Source: Acetivibrio alkalicellulosi (lineage in GTDB: Bacteria; Bacillota; Clostridia; Acetivibrionales; Acetivibrionaceae). From it: a stretch of DNA of 64,000 nucleotides. A model generated the notes under the pieces. The model had not been told where the DNA came from. It saw only the letters and a program-made list of their open reading frames with translations, and ran no database searches. Where the stretch lies: NCBI GenBank assembly GCA_008125075.1, contig VLTH01000002.1, positions 2,790,843 through 2,854,842 on the forward strand. Reading direction: 5' to 3'. This document shows, in pieces, positions 33,410 to 41,142 of this stretch (the first letter of the stretch is position 1; each line of letters opens with the position of its first letter). The position numbers and the translations under genes were made by a program.

Positions 33410-34807
33410 TTAATGCATAGCTAAGGAAGGCGTTTTCTCATCATCTTTTGATTTTACTATTGCTTTACTTTGCCAAGCTTTTGACCGCCAGCGTTTTAGC
33501 ATAATAATTCCCCTTACCCATTCATCACTTGCAAAAGCAATCCATACTCCTATAAGTCCTAATCCAAAATATGCTCCCAATATAAGTGTAACTAAAACTG
33601 CAATTCCCCACATTGATATAACTCCTAAATAGAGAGTAAACTTTGCATCTCCAGTACCTTTAAGAGAATTCCCAAGTACTATATTAAAAGCTCTGCCAGG
33701 TTCTAAAAATATAGCTATAAAAAATAAAATTCTTCCCATTGACAATATCTCTTTATCATTAGTAAATAAGCTTAGTAAATTCTCACTAAATAATGCAAAA
33801 ACAATAGCAATTGAAAATGAAATAATTATACATATTTTAAGGCTTCTAATACAAGTCTTATAAGCTTCTTCTATTTTCCCTGCTCCAACCATATGTCCCA
33901 CAAGTATCTGAGTTGCCTGACCTATAGCCAAAGAAAAAAGCATTATATATAACATAAGATTAAAAACATAAAATCTTGATGCTAAAGCTAGAGTTCCCAT
34001 GTACTTTGTTATTATACCAGTAATTACTATTTGCGAAGTATTGTACGATAGCATTTCTCCTGCTGATGGACCTCCAATTTTATATATCTCCATTAATATT
34101 GCTAAAAGCTTCTCCTTACCAATAGAAAGTATATGTTTAATACTAAAATTTACATTTAAATTTTTTATCATTACAATAAAAATTAGAATTAAAGCAACCA
34201 ACTGACTTCCCACTGTAGATATGGCTACACCTCTTACACCAAGTGCAGGTAGTCCAAATCTACCAGTTATAAGAATATAGTTTCCAATTACATTTAATAA
34301 ATTTGCACCCATATTTATAAACATGGGATGTTTCATATAACCATAACTTCTTAAATTAGCAGTAATAGTACTGGTTAATGCCTGAATAAAGCAGAACGAG
34401 CCAACGATTGTTAGAAAATCTACGGCATAATTCATAACATCTTGTTCAAAACTCATAAGTCCTAATATACTGCCTGTAAACAGAAATAAAACTCCACTTA
34501 TTAATATTCCTAGTAATAGGTTGAGAAAAACTGAAACTAAAACAACATCTAAAGCATTTTTATATTTCTTAGCTCCTAAATATTGCGACACAACAATGCC
34601 AGAACCTGATGCAACAACTTGAAATAGTATAATAACAAAAAATACATATTGGTTAGCAGCTCCCACAGCTGCTACAGCTTTGTCTGAATATCCACTTAGC
34701 ATAAATGTATCAACACTTCCAAAAAGTAATCTTAGAAATGTTTCAACTAAAATTGGCCACGTAAGAGCAAATAAACTGATTCTTTTGGATATATTATCAA
34801 TAGTCAT
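33410..34807 (-). CDS. MATE family multidrug/cation efflux transporter
   Basis: 465 residues with about twelve membrane helices in two homologous halves (ALTWPILVETFLRLLFGSVDTFML at the start is a MATE signature region; the second half begins near PSAGEMLSYNTSQ). Motifs such as GANLLNVIGNYILI and GALGVRG-like ALGVRGVAIST are typical of NorM/DinF-type MATE proteins, which expel drugs or organic cations in exchange for Na+ or H+. AGGAGG lies 7 nt upstream of the ATG. It is monocistronic, with no adjacent regulator on the same strand. Substrate unknown. Confidence 0.93.
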   Translation of the reverse strand: MTIDNISKRISLFALTWPILVETFLRLLFGSVDTFMLSGYSDKAVAAVGAANQYVFFVIILFQVVASGSGIVVSQYLGAKKYKNALDVVLVSVFLNLLLGILISGVLFLFTGSILGLMSFEQDVMNYAVDFLTIVGSFCFIQALTSTITANLRSYGYMKHPMFINMGANLLNVIGNYILITGRFGLPALGVRGVAISTVGSQLVALILIFIVMIKNLNVNFSIKHILSIGKEKLLAILMEIYKIGGPSAGEMLSYNTSQIVITGIITKYMGTLALASRFYVFNLMLYIMLFSLAIGQATQILVGHMVGAGKIEEAYKTCIRSLKICIIISFSIAIVFALFSENLLSLFTNDKEILSMGRILFFIAIFLEPGRAFNIVLGNSLKGTGDAKFTLYLGVISMWGIAVLVTLILGAYFGLGLIGVWIAFASDEWVRGIIMLKRWRSKAWQSKAIVKSKDDEKTPSLAMH

Positions 34808-34912
34808 ATATTACCTCCTGGTACCATTTTTCTTGGCAATTTGCTTTCTTACCTCCAAACACTTTCAATATATAATTATATTATCTATGAAAAATAGCCA
34901 TTTAGCAATTCA

Positions 34913-35024
34913 ATATTTTATTTATTCTTTCAAAATCTTATGACGAAAGCAGAAACAGTAATTTCAATATATCCCTAAGAGGAGTATTTATATTATGAAG
35001 ATTAAACCAAACACAGTGAACTAG
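34913..35024 (+). pseudogene. Remnant 5' end of an AraC-type gene
   Basis: About 105 bp align closely with the leader and first codons of the intact AraC gene at 36170-36275: the same TATTTTATTTATTCTTTCAAA start, the same GAGGAGTATTTATATTATGAAG with RBS and start, then MKIKPNTVN followed by TAG, where the intact gene reads MKVKPNTINVLDE. It is a partial duplicate that lost the rest of the gene. Both copies point the same way, 1.26 kb apart. Confidence 0.85.
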
Positions 35025-35049
35025 TTTAGCTAAATCTAAACATTCAGGT

Positions 35050-35077
35050 TTCAGGTGAATACTCAACTCATCCTGAA
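35050..35077. repeat. Dispersed 28-nt hairpin, second copy
   Basis: TTCAGGTGAATACTCAACTC then ATCCTGAA: nearly the same as the reverse complement of the hairpin at 14404-14431 (TTCAGGTGGAGACTCAACTC then CACCTGAA). Here the stem has decayed to the outer TTCAGG/CCTGAA pairs. Confidence 0.7.
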
Positions 35078-35091
35078 GATTAATAAGAGGA

Positions 35092-35125
35092 GGGCTGTTA
35101 CACTAAGAAATTAGTGTAACAGCCC
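35092..35125 (-). terminator. Perfect 15-bp hairpin with GAAA/TTTC loop
   Basis: GGGCTGTTACACTAA, loop GAAA, TTAGTGTAACAGCCC. It lies about 50 bp after the minus-strand membrane protein gene. The GGGCTGT...ACAGCCC ends recur in the terminator at 39401-39446. No U tract directly follows, so it may be a repeat-type hairpin acting as an mRNA end. Confidence 0.75.
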
Positions 35126-35174
35126 CTTAGGATAAGATAAAATGTTTACAAGAAAAGAAACTTTTACTTCTCAT

Positions 35175-35897
35175 CTAAACTGGTAAAACCGATATAATAT
35201 AACCACCTGCAATTAAACTAATTAAATTTGCTATAAGGACATAAATCAAGATGCGGAACTTTTTATGCTCCTTAATAAAAATGGGGAACGAGATTATTTC
35301 AGCAACAAATACGAAAAACTCTCCTATAATTAAACTGATAATTAAATAGCTTGGCATTAGTGCATTCCCTCTATTTAACCAAATATTTAAAGTTCCCTGA
35401 GTTAATATGTTGATAGCAAGAAATATTATCCAGCTTTTCTTTTCCTTAAACCTAAAAAGCCAAAAAATTAAGCCTTCAAGTAAAAGTGTTAGTAGTAACC
35501 GTATTGATATCAAAATCACAGATCTAAATGGATACTTACCAGGTATAAGTTCCCGCCTGGCTAAGTCTAAGGTAAACACGTTGTTATATCTTAGCAATGG
35601 AGCATCTATTGTTAATTCGAAGCTCTCGTCATTTGAGATAACCTTAAAAGTATATTCACTATCACCCTGGATATCTGGTGAGTAAAAAGCGTAATATCCT
35701 TCCCATGCAACTTGTTGCACCCTTGCTTCTGGTTGTTTATCATTAGATAACAATACAATAGAAAGGTCTTTGGGAGGATTGTTTATGAGTATAACAACTG
35801 AAGGCGGCTCAGCAGCATTTGACCAAACTGTTATAGGAATCATTAGTATTATCAACATAAATAACATTAGTATTAATATTTTACAACTTTTTTTCAT
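35175..35897 (-). CDS. Membrane protein with extracellular N-terminal domain, unknown
   Basis: 240 residues. A signal peptide (ILILMLFMLIILMIPITVW, cleavage near SNA-AEPP) leads an extracellular beta-rich domain of about 90 residues (SVVILINNPPKDLSIVLLSN ... VAWEGYYAFYSPDI), followed by four membrane helices (about 125-238). The NPP motif and WEGYYAFY suggest a conserved family found in Clostridia, but I cannot name it. GGGAG lies 7 nt before the ATG. It is monocistronic, ends at a hairpin, and sits between the AraC remnant and the intact AraC gene, so it may have arrived between duplicated copies. Confidence 0.8.
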   Translation of the reverse strand: MKKSCKILILMLFMLIILMIPITVWSNAAEPPSVVILINNPPKDLSIVLLSNDKQPEARVQQVAWEGYYAFYSPDIQGDSEYTFKVISNDESFELTIDAPLLRYNNVFTLDLARRELIPGKYPFRSVILISIRLLLTLLLEGLIFWLFRFKEKKSWIIFLAINILTQGTLNIWLNRGNALMPSYLIISLIIGEFFVFVAEIISFPIFIKEHKKFRILIYVLIANLISLIAGGYIISVLPV

Positions 35898-36251
35898 TTT
35901 AAAACTCCCACTAATCCCTATTATTATTTCAAAAGGTGACGATGGTATTAAAGATTATTATGTATTTATATTATACTACTTCTATGGAATTGCTTTTTAT
36001 ATTCAATCCCCTTTCTCATATAATTTTATATTAAGTTCAAACTTTTGGCAATGGATATGGAATCATTTGTATCATTTCATTATTTCATAAGTAATTCCAG
36101 ATGAAAATATATATGCTATTTAAGCTAGGAAAAACATGCAAAAAGCATTGCGAAGCAAGTTTTAAATTAAGTATTTTATTTATTCTTTCAAAGTCTCATG
36201 ATAAAATAAAAACAATAGTTTCAATACATCGCTAAGAGGAGTATTTATATT
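35898..36251. other. Divergent gap before the intact AraC gene
   Basis: This 354-bp gap holds the promoters of the minus-strand membrane protein and the plus-strand AraC gene, a fragment of the 204-bp element (36121-36163) and the leader duplicated at 34913. An open frame at 35770-36090 is an overlap with the membrane protein gene and has no coding character. Confidence 0.65.
36121..36163 (-). repeat. Fragment of the 204-bp palindromic element
   Basis: On the minus strand it reads AACTTGCTTCGCAATGC, TTTTTGCATGTTTTTC, CTAGCTTA, which matches the right-hand interior and end of the element at 45437-45477 (AACTTGCTTCACAATGT, CATGTTTTTC, CACTTAG). The terminal GGTGCAT motif is missing. Confidence 0.6.
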
Positions 36252-37142
36252 ATGAAGGTTAAACCAAACACAATAAATGTCTTAGATGAAAATTTATCTC
36301 CAAGACTATTAAAATCCTTTTTGTTTTCTCAAGGAAAAACCTTACCACAAGGTTACCGTCTAAAAGAAAGACATGTATTTGATTATGAATTTGAATTAAT
36401 CACATACAGTAAAGGCACAATGATAATTAATGATACTCAATATGTGATTAATGAAGGAGATATTATTTTTAGAAAACCTGGTCAATTTACTCAAGGAATT
36501 ATGCCCTATAGTTGTTATTTTGTATGCATTGATATGTTGGGAAATACACATAAAGACCCTTTAACCTATGATTTTTATATTGACCAAGAATATCAGAATT
36601 ATTGCATAAATCCTATTCTTGAGTCTCTTCCCCCTGTTTTACATCCATCACGGAATGAAAAATATCACTTTTTATTTGATTCTATCCTAAAAGAATTTAT
36701 TAATCCAACTGAGGGTTCTTATATAATACTTAAGTCCTACATTTTAAACTTGATTTATCAACTTTTTCATGATGCTAACGATCCCTTAATAAAAAATTCA
36801 GTTCCGTTATCTTCTCACTATAATATAATTAAAAGGGTTATTAATTATATTGATAAAAACATTGATCATAAAATATCATTAAGTGATATTTCAAAGCTTT
36901 CTGATCTAAGTCCTAATCACTTTCATAGAATATTTACTCAAACAATGGGTTTAACACCAAATGTATTTATTACTAAAATGAGAATAGAAAAAGCAAAAGA
37001 TCTTCTAATTAGAACTAATCATACAATATCAGAAATATCTATTATGTGTGGTTTTGAAAATATACCATATTTTAGCTACCTTTTTAAAAGACATATCCAT
37101 CTATCTCCAGGAGAATTTCGAAAAAGACACAGCTATTTTTAG
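36252..37142 (+). CDS. AraC-family transcriptional regulator with cupin-type sensor domain
   Basis: 296 residues. The N-terminal 110 residues form an AraC-type cupin with the characteristic HVFDYEFELITYSKGTMII and INEGDIIFRKPGQ strands, which binds sugars or related small molecules in characterised relatives. The C-terminal 100 residues contain the two HTH motifs (SLSDISKLSDLSPNHFHRIF and ISEISIMCGFENIPYFSYLF) and the PGEFRKRH end. GAGGAG is about 10 nt before the ATG. Its leader is duplicated upstream. No obvious sugar operon is adjacent, so its target is unknown; the divergent membrane protein gene is a candidate. Confidence 0.92.
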   Translation: MKVKPNTINVLDENLSPRLLKSFLFSQGKTLPQGYRLKERHVFDYEFELITYSKGTMIINDTQYVINEGDIIFRKPGQFTQGIMPYSCYFVCIDMLGNTHKDPLTYDFYIDQEYQNYCINPILESLPPVLHPSRNEKYHFLFDSILKEFINPTEGSYIILKSYILNLIYQLFHDANDPLIKNSVPLSSHYNIIKRVINYIDKNIDHKISLSDISKLSDLSPNHFHRIFTQTMGLTPNVFITKMRIEKAKDLLIRTNHTISEISIMCGFENIPYFSYLFKRHIHLSPGEFRKRHSYF

Positions 37143-37325
37143 TGTTGCCAAAAAAACAGACTCTAGAATGTTATCCTTTGTAGATATGTCATCAAATTCT
37201 TATTCCTTAGCTATACCTATCTTGAAAAATCTAAGTTCAGCAGATTTCTTCAAACGAATTATATAGACCAGGGAACATTTGAGTTAAAAAACATCTTTTG
37301 TTCTATCTTATGCGTCATCTTTTTC

Positions 37326-37354
37326 TTGACAAAAAACTTCTTTTGTTGTATAGT
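37326..37354 (+). promoter_or_regulatory. Sigma-A promoter of the GntR-ABC operon
   Basis: TTGACA (37326-37331), a 17-bp spacer, TATAGT (37349-37354), 45 bp before the GntR start codon. Near consensus. Confidence 0.88.
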
Positions 37355-37370
37355 TAATTATATAAGTGAC

Positions 37371-37380
37371 TAACCAGTTA
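37371..37380. promoter_or_regulatory. Operator-like palindrome for the GntR repressor
   Basis: TAAC-CA-GTTA, within GACTAACCAGTTAACC, lies between the -10 box and the RBS. YtrA-type GntR repressors bind palindromes in this position and repress their own ABC operon, so autorepression is the likely logic. Confidence 0.6.
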
Positions 37381-37399
37381 ACCAAGGAGGTGAATTATT

Positions 37400-37762
37400 A
37401 TGTTTTTGGATTTCAACAGTGAAATTCCAATCTACCTTCAAATAGCACAAAGTGTAGAGGATGACATTATTAAAGGAATTTTTAAAGAAGAAACACAAAT
37501 ACCATCTACTACAGAAATATCTGTGAGTTATAAGGTCAATCCTGCAACTGTGGCAAAAGGATTTAATATACTTGTTGAAGAGGGAATTGTATATAAAAAG
37601 AGGGGTGTTGGTATGTTTGTAAAAGAAGGTGCTAGAAATAAACTTAAAGAAAAACGCAAGGAGAATTTTTATATCACCTATATAGAAAGACTATTGGAAG
37701 AAGCTAAAAAACTTGATATATCAGTTGGAGAAATAATAAAAATGATCGAAAGGAGTAGTTAA
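37400..37762 (+). CDS. GntR-family repressor, YtrA subfamily
   Basis: 120 residues: an N-terminal winged helix-turn-helix (EIPIYLQIAQSVEDDIIKG, STTEISVSYKVNPATVAKGF, EGIVYKKRGVGMFV) with only a short helical C-terminal tail of about 45 residues. This is the YtrA layout, which lacks a large effector domain and dimerises through the tail. GGAGG lies 8 nt upstream of the ATG. It is the first gene of a three-gene operon with an ABC ATPase (1-bp gap) and permease. YtrA-type regulators often respond to cell-wall active antibiotics; that role here is inference. Confidence 0.92.
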   Translation: MFLDFNSEIPIYLQIAQSVEDDIIKGIFKEETQIPSTTEISVSYKVNPATVAKGFNILVEEGIVYKKRGVGMFVKEGARNKLKEKRKENFYITYIERLLEEAKKLDISVGEIIKMIERSS

Positions 37763-37763
37763 T

Positions 37764-38639
37764 ATGAGTGTTATTGAAGTTAAAAATATAAGCAAGTATT
37801 ACGGTAAAGTGTGTGCTTTAGATAATATTTCTGTAAAATTTGAATCAAATAAAATATATGGATTGCTTGGTAGAAACGGAGCAGGTAAAACAACACTTTT
37901 AAACCTTATTACAAATCGTTTATTTCCTACAGAAGGTGAGATTACTATAGATGGTGACACAGTTATTGAAAATGATAAGGCAATAGAAAAGGTTTTTTAT
38001 ATGACTGAGAAAAACCTTTACGATGAGGGACATACAGTAAAAGAAATATTTAAATGGACAAATGAGTTTTATCAAAGTTTTGATTTAGATTATGCATTTT
38101 CACTATGTGATAAATTTGATTTAAAACCAAGCAAAAAAATAAAGTCCCTTTCAACAGGCTATAACTCAATTTCAAAACTTATAACCACTCTTGCATCAAA
38201 TGCAGAAATTTTAATTTTTGACGAGCCTATTTTAGGTTTAGACGCTTATCACAGGGATTTATTTTACAAAGAACTTTTGGCAAACTTTATTAAAAAACCA
38301 AAAACAATAATATTATCAACACACATTATTGAAGAAATATCTGATATTTTAGAAAAAGTAGTTGTTATAAATGATAGAAAAATAGCAATAGATGATAGCG
38401 TTGAAAAAATACTCGGCAATGCTTATTGTGTTTCTGGTTCATCAGAGAACATAGACCAATTTATAAAAGGTAGAAATCCAGTAAATATTGAGCAAATGGC
38501 TGCATTTAAGTCGGCTACTATAACTGGGCAATTAAATGATAACGACAGAGAGGCTGCAAAAAAATTAAACTTACAGTTTTCAAAAGTGGAACTACAAAAA
38601 CTGTTCATATATCTTACAAAAGGGGGTAGGCAACAATGA
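37764..38639 (+). CDS. ABC transporter ATP-binding protein
   Basis: 291 residues. Walker A GRNGAGKTT and Walker B ILIFDEPILGLD are clear. The signature is degenerate: STGYNSIS replaces LSGGQ, a variation common in the YtrB/YhcG-type ATPases that pair with GntR repressors. H-loop STHI is present. The C-terminal 90 residues form an accessory domain. GAAAGGAG overlaps the end of the repressor gene, and its stop overlaps the permease start by 4 nt, so the three are coupled. It likely drives an envelope or antibiotic-related exporter. Confidence 0.9.
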   Translation: MSVIEVKNISKYYGKVCALDNISVKFESNKIYGLLGRNGAGKTTLLNLITNRLFPTEGEITIDGDTVIENDKAIEKVFYMTEKNLYDEGHTVKEIFKWTNEFYQSFDLDYAFSLCDKFDLKPSKKIKSLSTGYNSISKLITTLASNAEILIFDEPILGLDAYHRDLFYKELLANFIKKPKTIILSTHIIEEISDILEKVVVINDRKIAIDDSVEKILGNAYCVSGSSENIDQFIKGRNPVNIEQMAAFKSATITGQLNDNDREAAKKLNLQFSKVELQKLFIYLTKGGRQQ

Positions 38640-39388
38640 AATGGTTAAAATTTGCCAAATATCAAATAGCAGAAATATTACCATCAGTAAGAAACTTTTA
38701 TTTAATATTCTTAGCAATAATTATTTTCATAACAATTATTAGTAGATCAAATAGTAATTTTTCCGGGATTGATTTTGCATCTGTAGTATTTATATTTATA
38801 GCAGGGCTAAATTCTTTTAGAAGTAGCTTTAATTTTGCTTTAGCTAATAATATTTCAAGAAAAGTATTCTTAAAAGGCATGATAGTAGCTATTTTTCCAA
38901 TAACAATAACTATGTCCTTAATAGATTTGATTATTAATAGAGTGAGTAATATTTTTGTTCCAAATCCGAATAATTTCGACATGATATATGGAGCATATAG
39001 AGATATAGACAAAAGAAACATAATACGATCACTTGATTGGATGCCACAAAATGATGTTACTACACTTTTAGGAACAATACTCTGGCAATTTGCCCTATAC
39101 TCTACAGTGTTTTTATTGGGAGTATTAATTACACTAATTTACTATAGAATCAGCAAACCTTTTAAAATTTTAGTTTCAGTATCTCCAGTAATTTTAATAG
39201 TATTAAATATTTCCATTAAAGGCATGTTACCAGAATCTTTTGGAAAAGGCTTAAGCAACTTTGCAGTAGCTGCCTTTGGATTTGAAACTCAAAACCCATT
39301 TATAGCAGTATTGAGCTTTGGAGTTATAGGATTAGTATTTTCTACATTTATATATTTATTAACTAGAAGAGCTGTTATAAAGGAGTAA
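38636..39388 (+). CDS. ABC-2 type transporter permease
   Basis: 250 residues with six predicted membrane helices (such as FYLIFLAIIIFITII, FASVVFIFIAGLN, FPITITMSLIDLII, FALYSTVFLLGVLITLIYY, ILVSVSPVILIVLNI, VLSFGVIGLVFSTFIYLL). The cytoplasmic ISRKVFLKG between helices 2 and 3 is typical of ABC-2 permeases. The ATG overlaps the ATPase stop (ATGA), with GGGGG just upstream. It probably homodimerises and works with the preceding ATPase. A strong terminator follows. Confidence 0.88.
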   Translation: MKWLKFAKYQIAEILPSVRNFYLIFLAIIIFITIISRSNSNFSGIDFASVVFIFIAGLNSFRSSFNFALANNISRKVFLKGMIVAIFPITITMSLIDLIINRVSNIFVPNPNNFDMIYGAYRDIDKRNIIRSLDWMPQNDVTTLLGTILWQFALYSTVFLLGVLITLIYYRISKPFKILVSVSPVILIVLNISIKGMLPESFGKGLSNFAVAAFGFETQNPFIAVLSFGVIGLVFSTFIYLLTRRAVIKE

Positions 39389-39395
39389 TATAACT

Positions 39396-39450
39396 AAAAA
39401 AGGGGCTGTCGCAATCAGTTTTAAAACTGCTATTGTGACAGCCCCTTTTT
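39396..39450. terminator. Strong bidirectional terminator
   Basis: AAAAAAGGGGCTGTCGCAAT and ATTGTGACAGCCCCTTTTT flank an inner CAGTTTTAAAACTG stem, with A and T tracts on both sides. It serves the convergent ABC operon (plus) and dockerin gene (minus, stop at 39454). Confidence 0.92.
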
Positions 39451-39453
39451 GTA

Positions 39454-40920
39454 TTAATTTGATTGATTAACTGGAAACTCTTTAATTATACCTAATACAA
39501 AACGCTTTAAGGTAAAGTAGTCTAAAGAGTCTATTTTGCCATCTCCATTTAGGTCAGCAGTCTCTAACCCCGCAGGTATATCATCTATAATTTCTAATAT
39601 ATATCTTCTTAATAGTACAAGATCTGCTGAGTTTATTTTTTTATCTCCATTTAAGTCTCCTTCTTTTAATTGATTCCAAAATGGGTCGGATAAAAATACG
39701 TATCCGGTTTCAAGTTCCTTTGTTAACTCAAGTATGTTGAAGTTTACAATTTCCGGGTTACTAAACTTAACATATTGTACATCATTTCCACTTAATATGA
39801 CTTTATGGGTTTCTGACCCTTTAAAACTTGACAATGTAGATTTTTGAAAAAAATCTCCTTGTAACTCAAAAATCCCCCCACTTAATTGGTCATTATCAAA
39901 AATTGTTTCAAGTAAAAAGTCTCCTTCTATCAATACATAGTCTTCTTCATTTGTCATTTTAAGAATAGAATTTTCATATAATTTAAAATTACCTTCTACT
40001 ATTAGTGAACCTCCATTTATGTCTACTATAGAATTATCATAATGATAACCTTCTACTTTCAAACCCCCTTCTACTTTCAACATATTTCCATTTAGATCAA
40101 TTAATGATTTCTTAAAGTTTACTGAGTTTCTAATTGTTAAATCCTCATTTAATACCAATTTTGTTCTTTCTATGTTTAATTCAGATGTAAAACAACCATT
40201 TGATTTAAGTTCATTAGATCCAAAAAAAACACCAATATGTATACCTTCTTCAGAAGTATTTTTAAATTCAAGTATATTAAATTTTATTGGAAATACGCTA
40301 ATAGTTTGCTTTTCATCACCACTTAATAAAAACTTATGAGTGCCCGACGCCTCAATAATCCAATAATCCCATAATACGAAATGACTGGATCCTTTTAAGT
40401 TGCCTTTTAATTCAAAAACTCCCGCATCTAATTGTTGCTTGACCCTGCTTATGCGAAATAAAAAGTCTCCTTCTATCAATACATAGTCATCTTTATTTGT
40501 CATTTTAAGAATGACATCACCATATAATTCAAAATTACCTTCTACTATTAGTGAACCTCCATTTATATCTACTATACAAACTTCATCTCGACTAGATACA
40601 TTCAAAATTCCTTCTACTTTTAATGTTCCTGAGTTTAAGTCAATACTTCCATCTTCTAAAGATAAATTTCCTTTAACAACAATGTTATAACCATTTAGCA
40701 CAATGCATTGATTCACTTCAATATTTGAGTTTACAGTAAGGTCACTTTTTAAATAGTATTTGCCACCTTCAAATTCAAAATAGTGTTCAATTTCTGAAAA
40801 TGTCACCATGCTTTCAGCTGAAATTCCTGATATATTCAACAGGAAAAAAACTGAAATAATTGATACAAAAATAAAGACCTTCGGTTTCTTTACAACTTCT
40901 TTTAAACATTTTTTCATCAT
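39454..40920 (-). CDS. Secreted dockerin protein with duplicated beta-rich domain
   Basis: 488 residues. A signal peptide (FIFVSIISVFFLLNISGISA, cleavage near ISA-ES) leads a beta-rich region of about 390 residues made of two homologous halves; for instance NGGSLIVEGNF and DDYVLIEGDFL recur as NGGSLIVEGNFKLY and EDYVLIEGDFLLET. The pattern suggests right-handed beta-helix or polymorphic repeats rather than a known glycosidase. The end (about 425-488) is a type-I-like dockerin: DLNGDKKINSADLVLLRRYI and DLNGDGKIDSLDYFTLKRFV, each with full Ca-binding loops. It should attach to a cohesin. The catalytic role is unknown. The start lacks a close RBS and follows a leader hairpin at 40931-40950. Confidence 0.9.
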   Translation of the reverse strand: MMKKCLKEVVKKPKVFIFVSIISVFFLLNISGISAESMVTFSEIEHYFEFEGGKYYLKSDLTVNSNIEVNQCIVLNGYNIVVKGNLSLEDGSIDLNSGTLKVEGILNVSSRDEVCIVDINGGSLIVEGNFELYGDVILKMTNKDDYVLIEGDFLFRISRVKQQLDAGVFELKGNLKGSSHFVLWDYWIIEASGTHKFLLSGDEKQTISVFPIKFNILEFKNTSEEGIHIGVFFGSNELKSNGCFTSELNIERTKLVLNEDLTIRNSVNFKKSLIDLNGNMLKVEGGLKVEGYHYDNSIVDINGGSLIVEGNFKLYENSILKMTNEEDYVLIEGDFLLETIFDNDQLSGGIFELQGDFFQKSTLSSFKGSETHKVILSGNDVQYVKFSNPEIVNFNILELTKELETGYVFLSDPFWNQLKEGDLNGDKKINSADLVLLRRYILEIIDDIPAGLETADLNGDGKIDSLDYFTLKRFVLGIIKEFPVNQSN

Positions 40921-40930
40921 AATAATTTCA

Positions 40931-40950
40931 GCAAGAACTTTAATTCTTGC
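40931..40950 (-). promoter_or_regulatory. Leader hairpin just upstream of the dockerin gene start
   Basis: GCAAGAA, 6 nt, TTCTTGC. On the minus strand it lies between a G-rich, RBS-like GGGGGGTAAAAGG (near 40950-40962) and the ATG at 40920. Folding would bring the G-rich site closer to the start or block it, so it may tune translation. Confidence 0.5.
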
Positions 40951-41142
40951 CTTTTACCCCCCTTGTTTTTATTTATTTTTAATAATACTACCTGTTATAA
41001 TTATATCCTTTAGAATGATTTACTACAATACTTTAATGTGAAATTTATTGTTACTAAAGGCATTTTTTCCAGTATTAAAACATTATGAATTATAAAAATA
41101 TGCTCGATATATATATTGATTATTAAAACAGGGTGGGTTATT

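Larger units (their letters stand above)
34808..35174. other. Gap with decayed AraC 5' copy and two hairpins
   Basis: This 367-bp region holds the promoter side of the MATE gene, a duplicated AraC leader (34913-35024), a dispersed 28-nt hairpin (35050-35077) and a strong perfect hairpin (35092-35125). No intact gene. Confidence 0.75.

Noticed and set aside
34913-35024. Leader peptide gene of nine residues
   Set aside because: The sequence aligns with the AraC gene leader and first codons, so a decayed duplicate explains it better, although a leader peptide cannot be fully excluded.
35770-36090. Open frame of 106 codons on the plus strand
   Set aside because: It overlaps the start of a well-supported minus-strand membrane protein gene, and its translation is low-complexity AT-rich sequence without an RBS.
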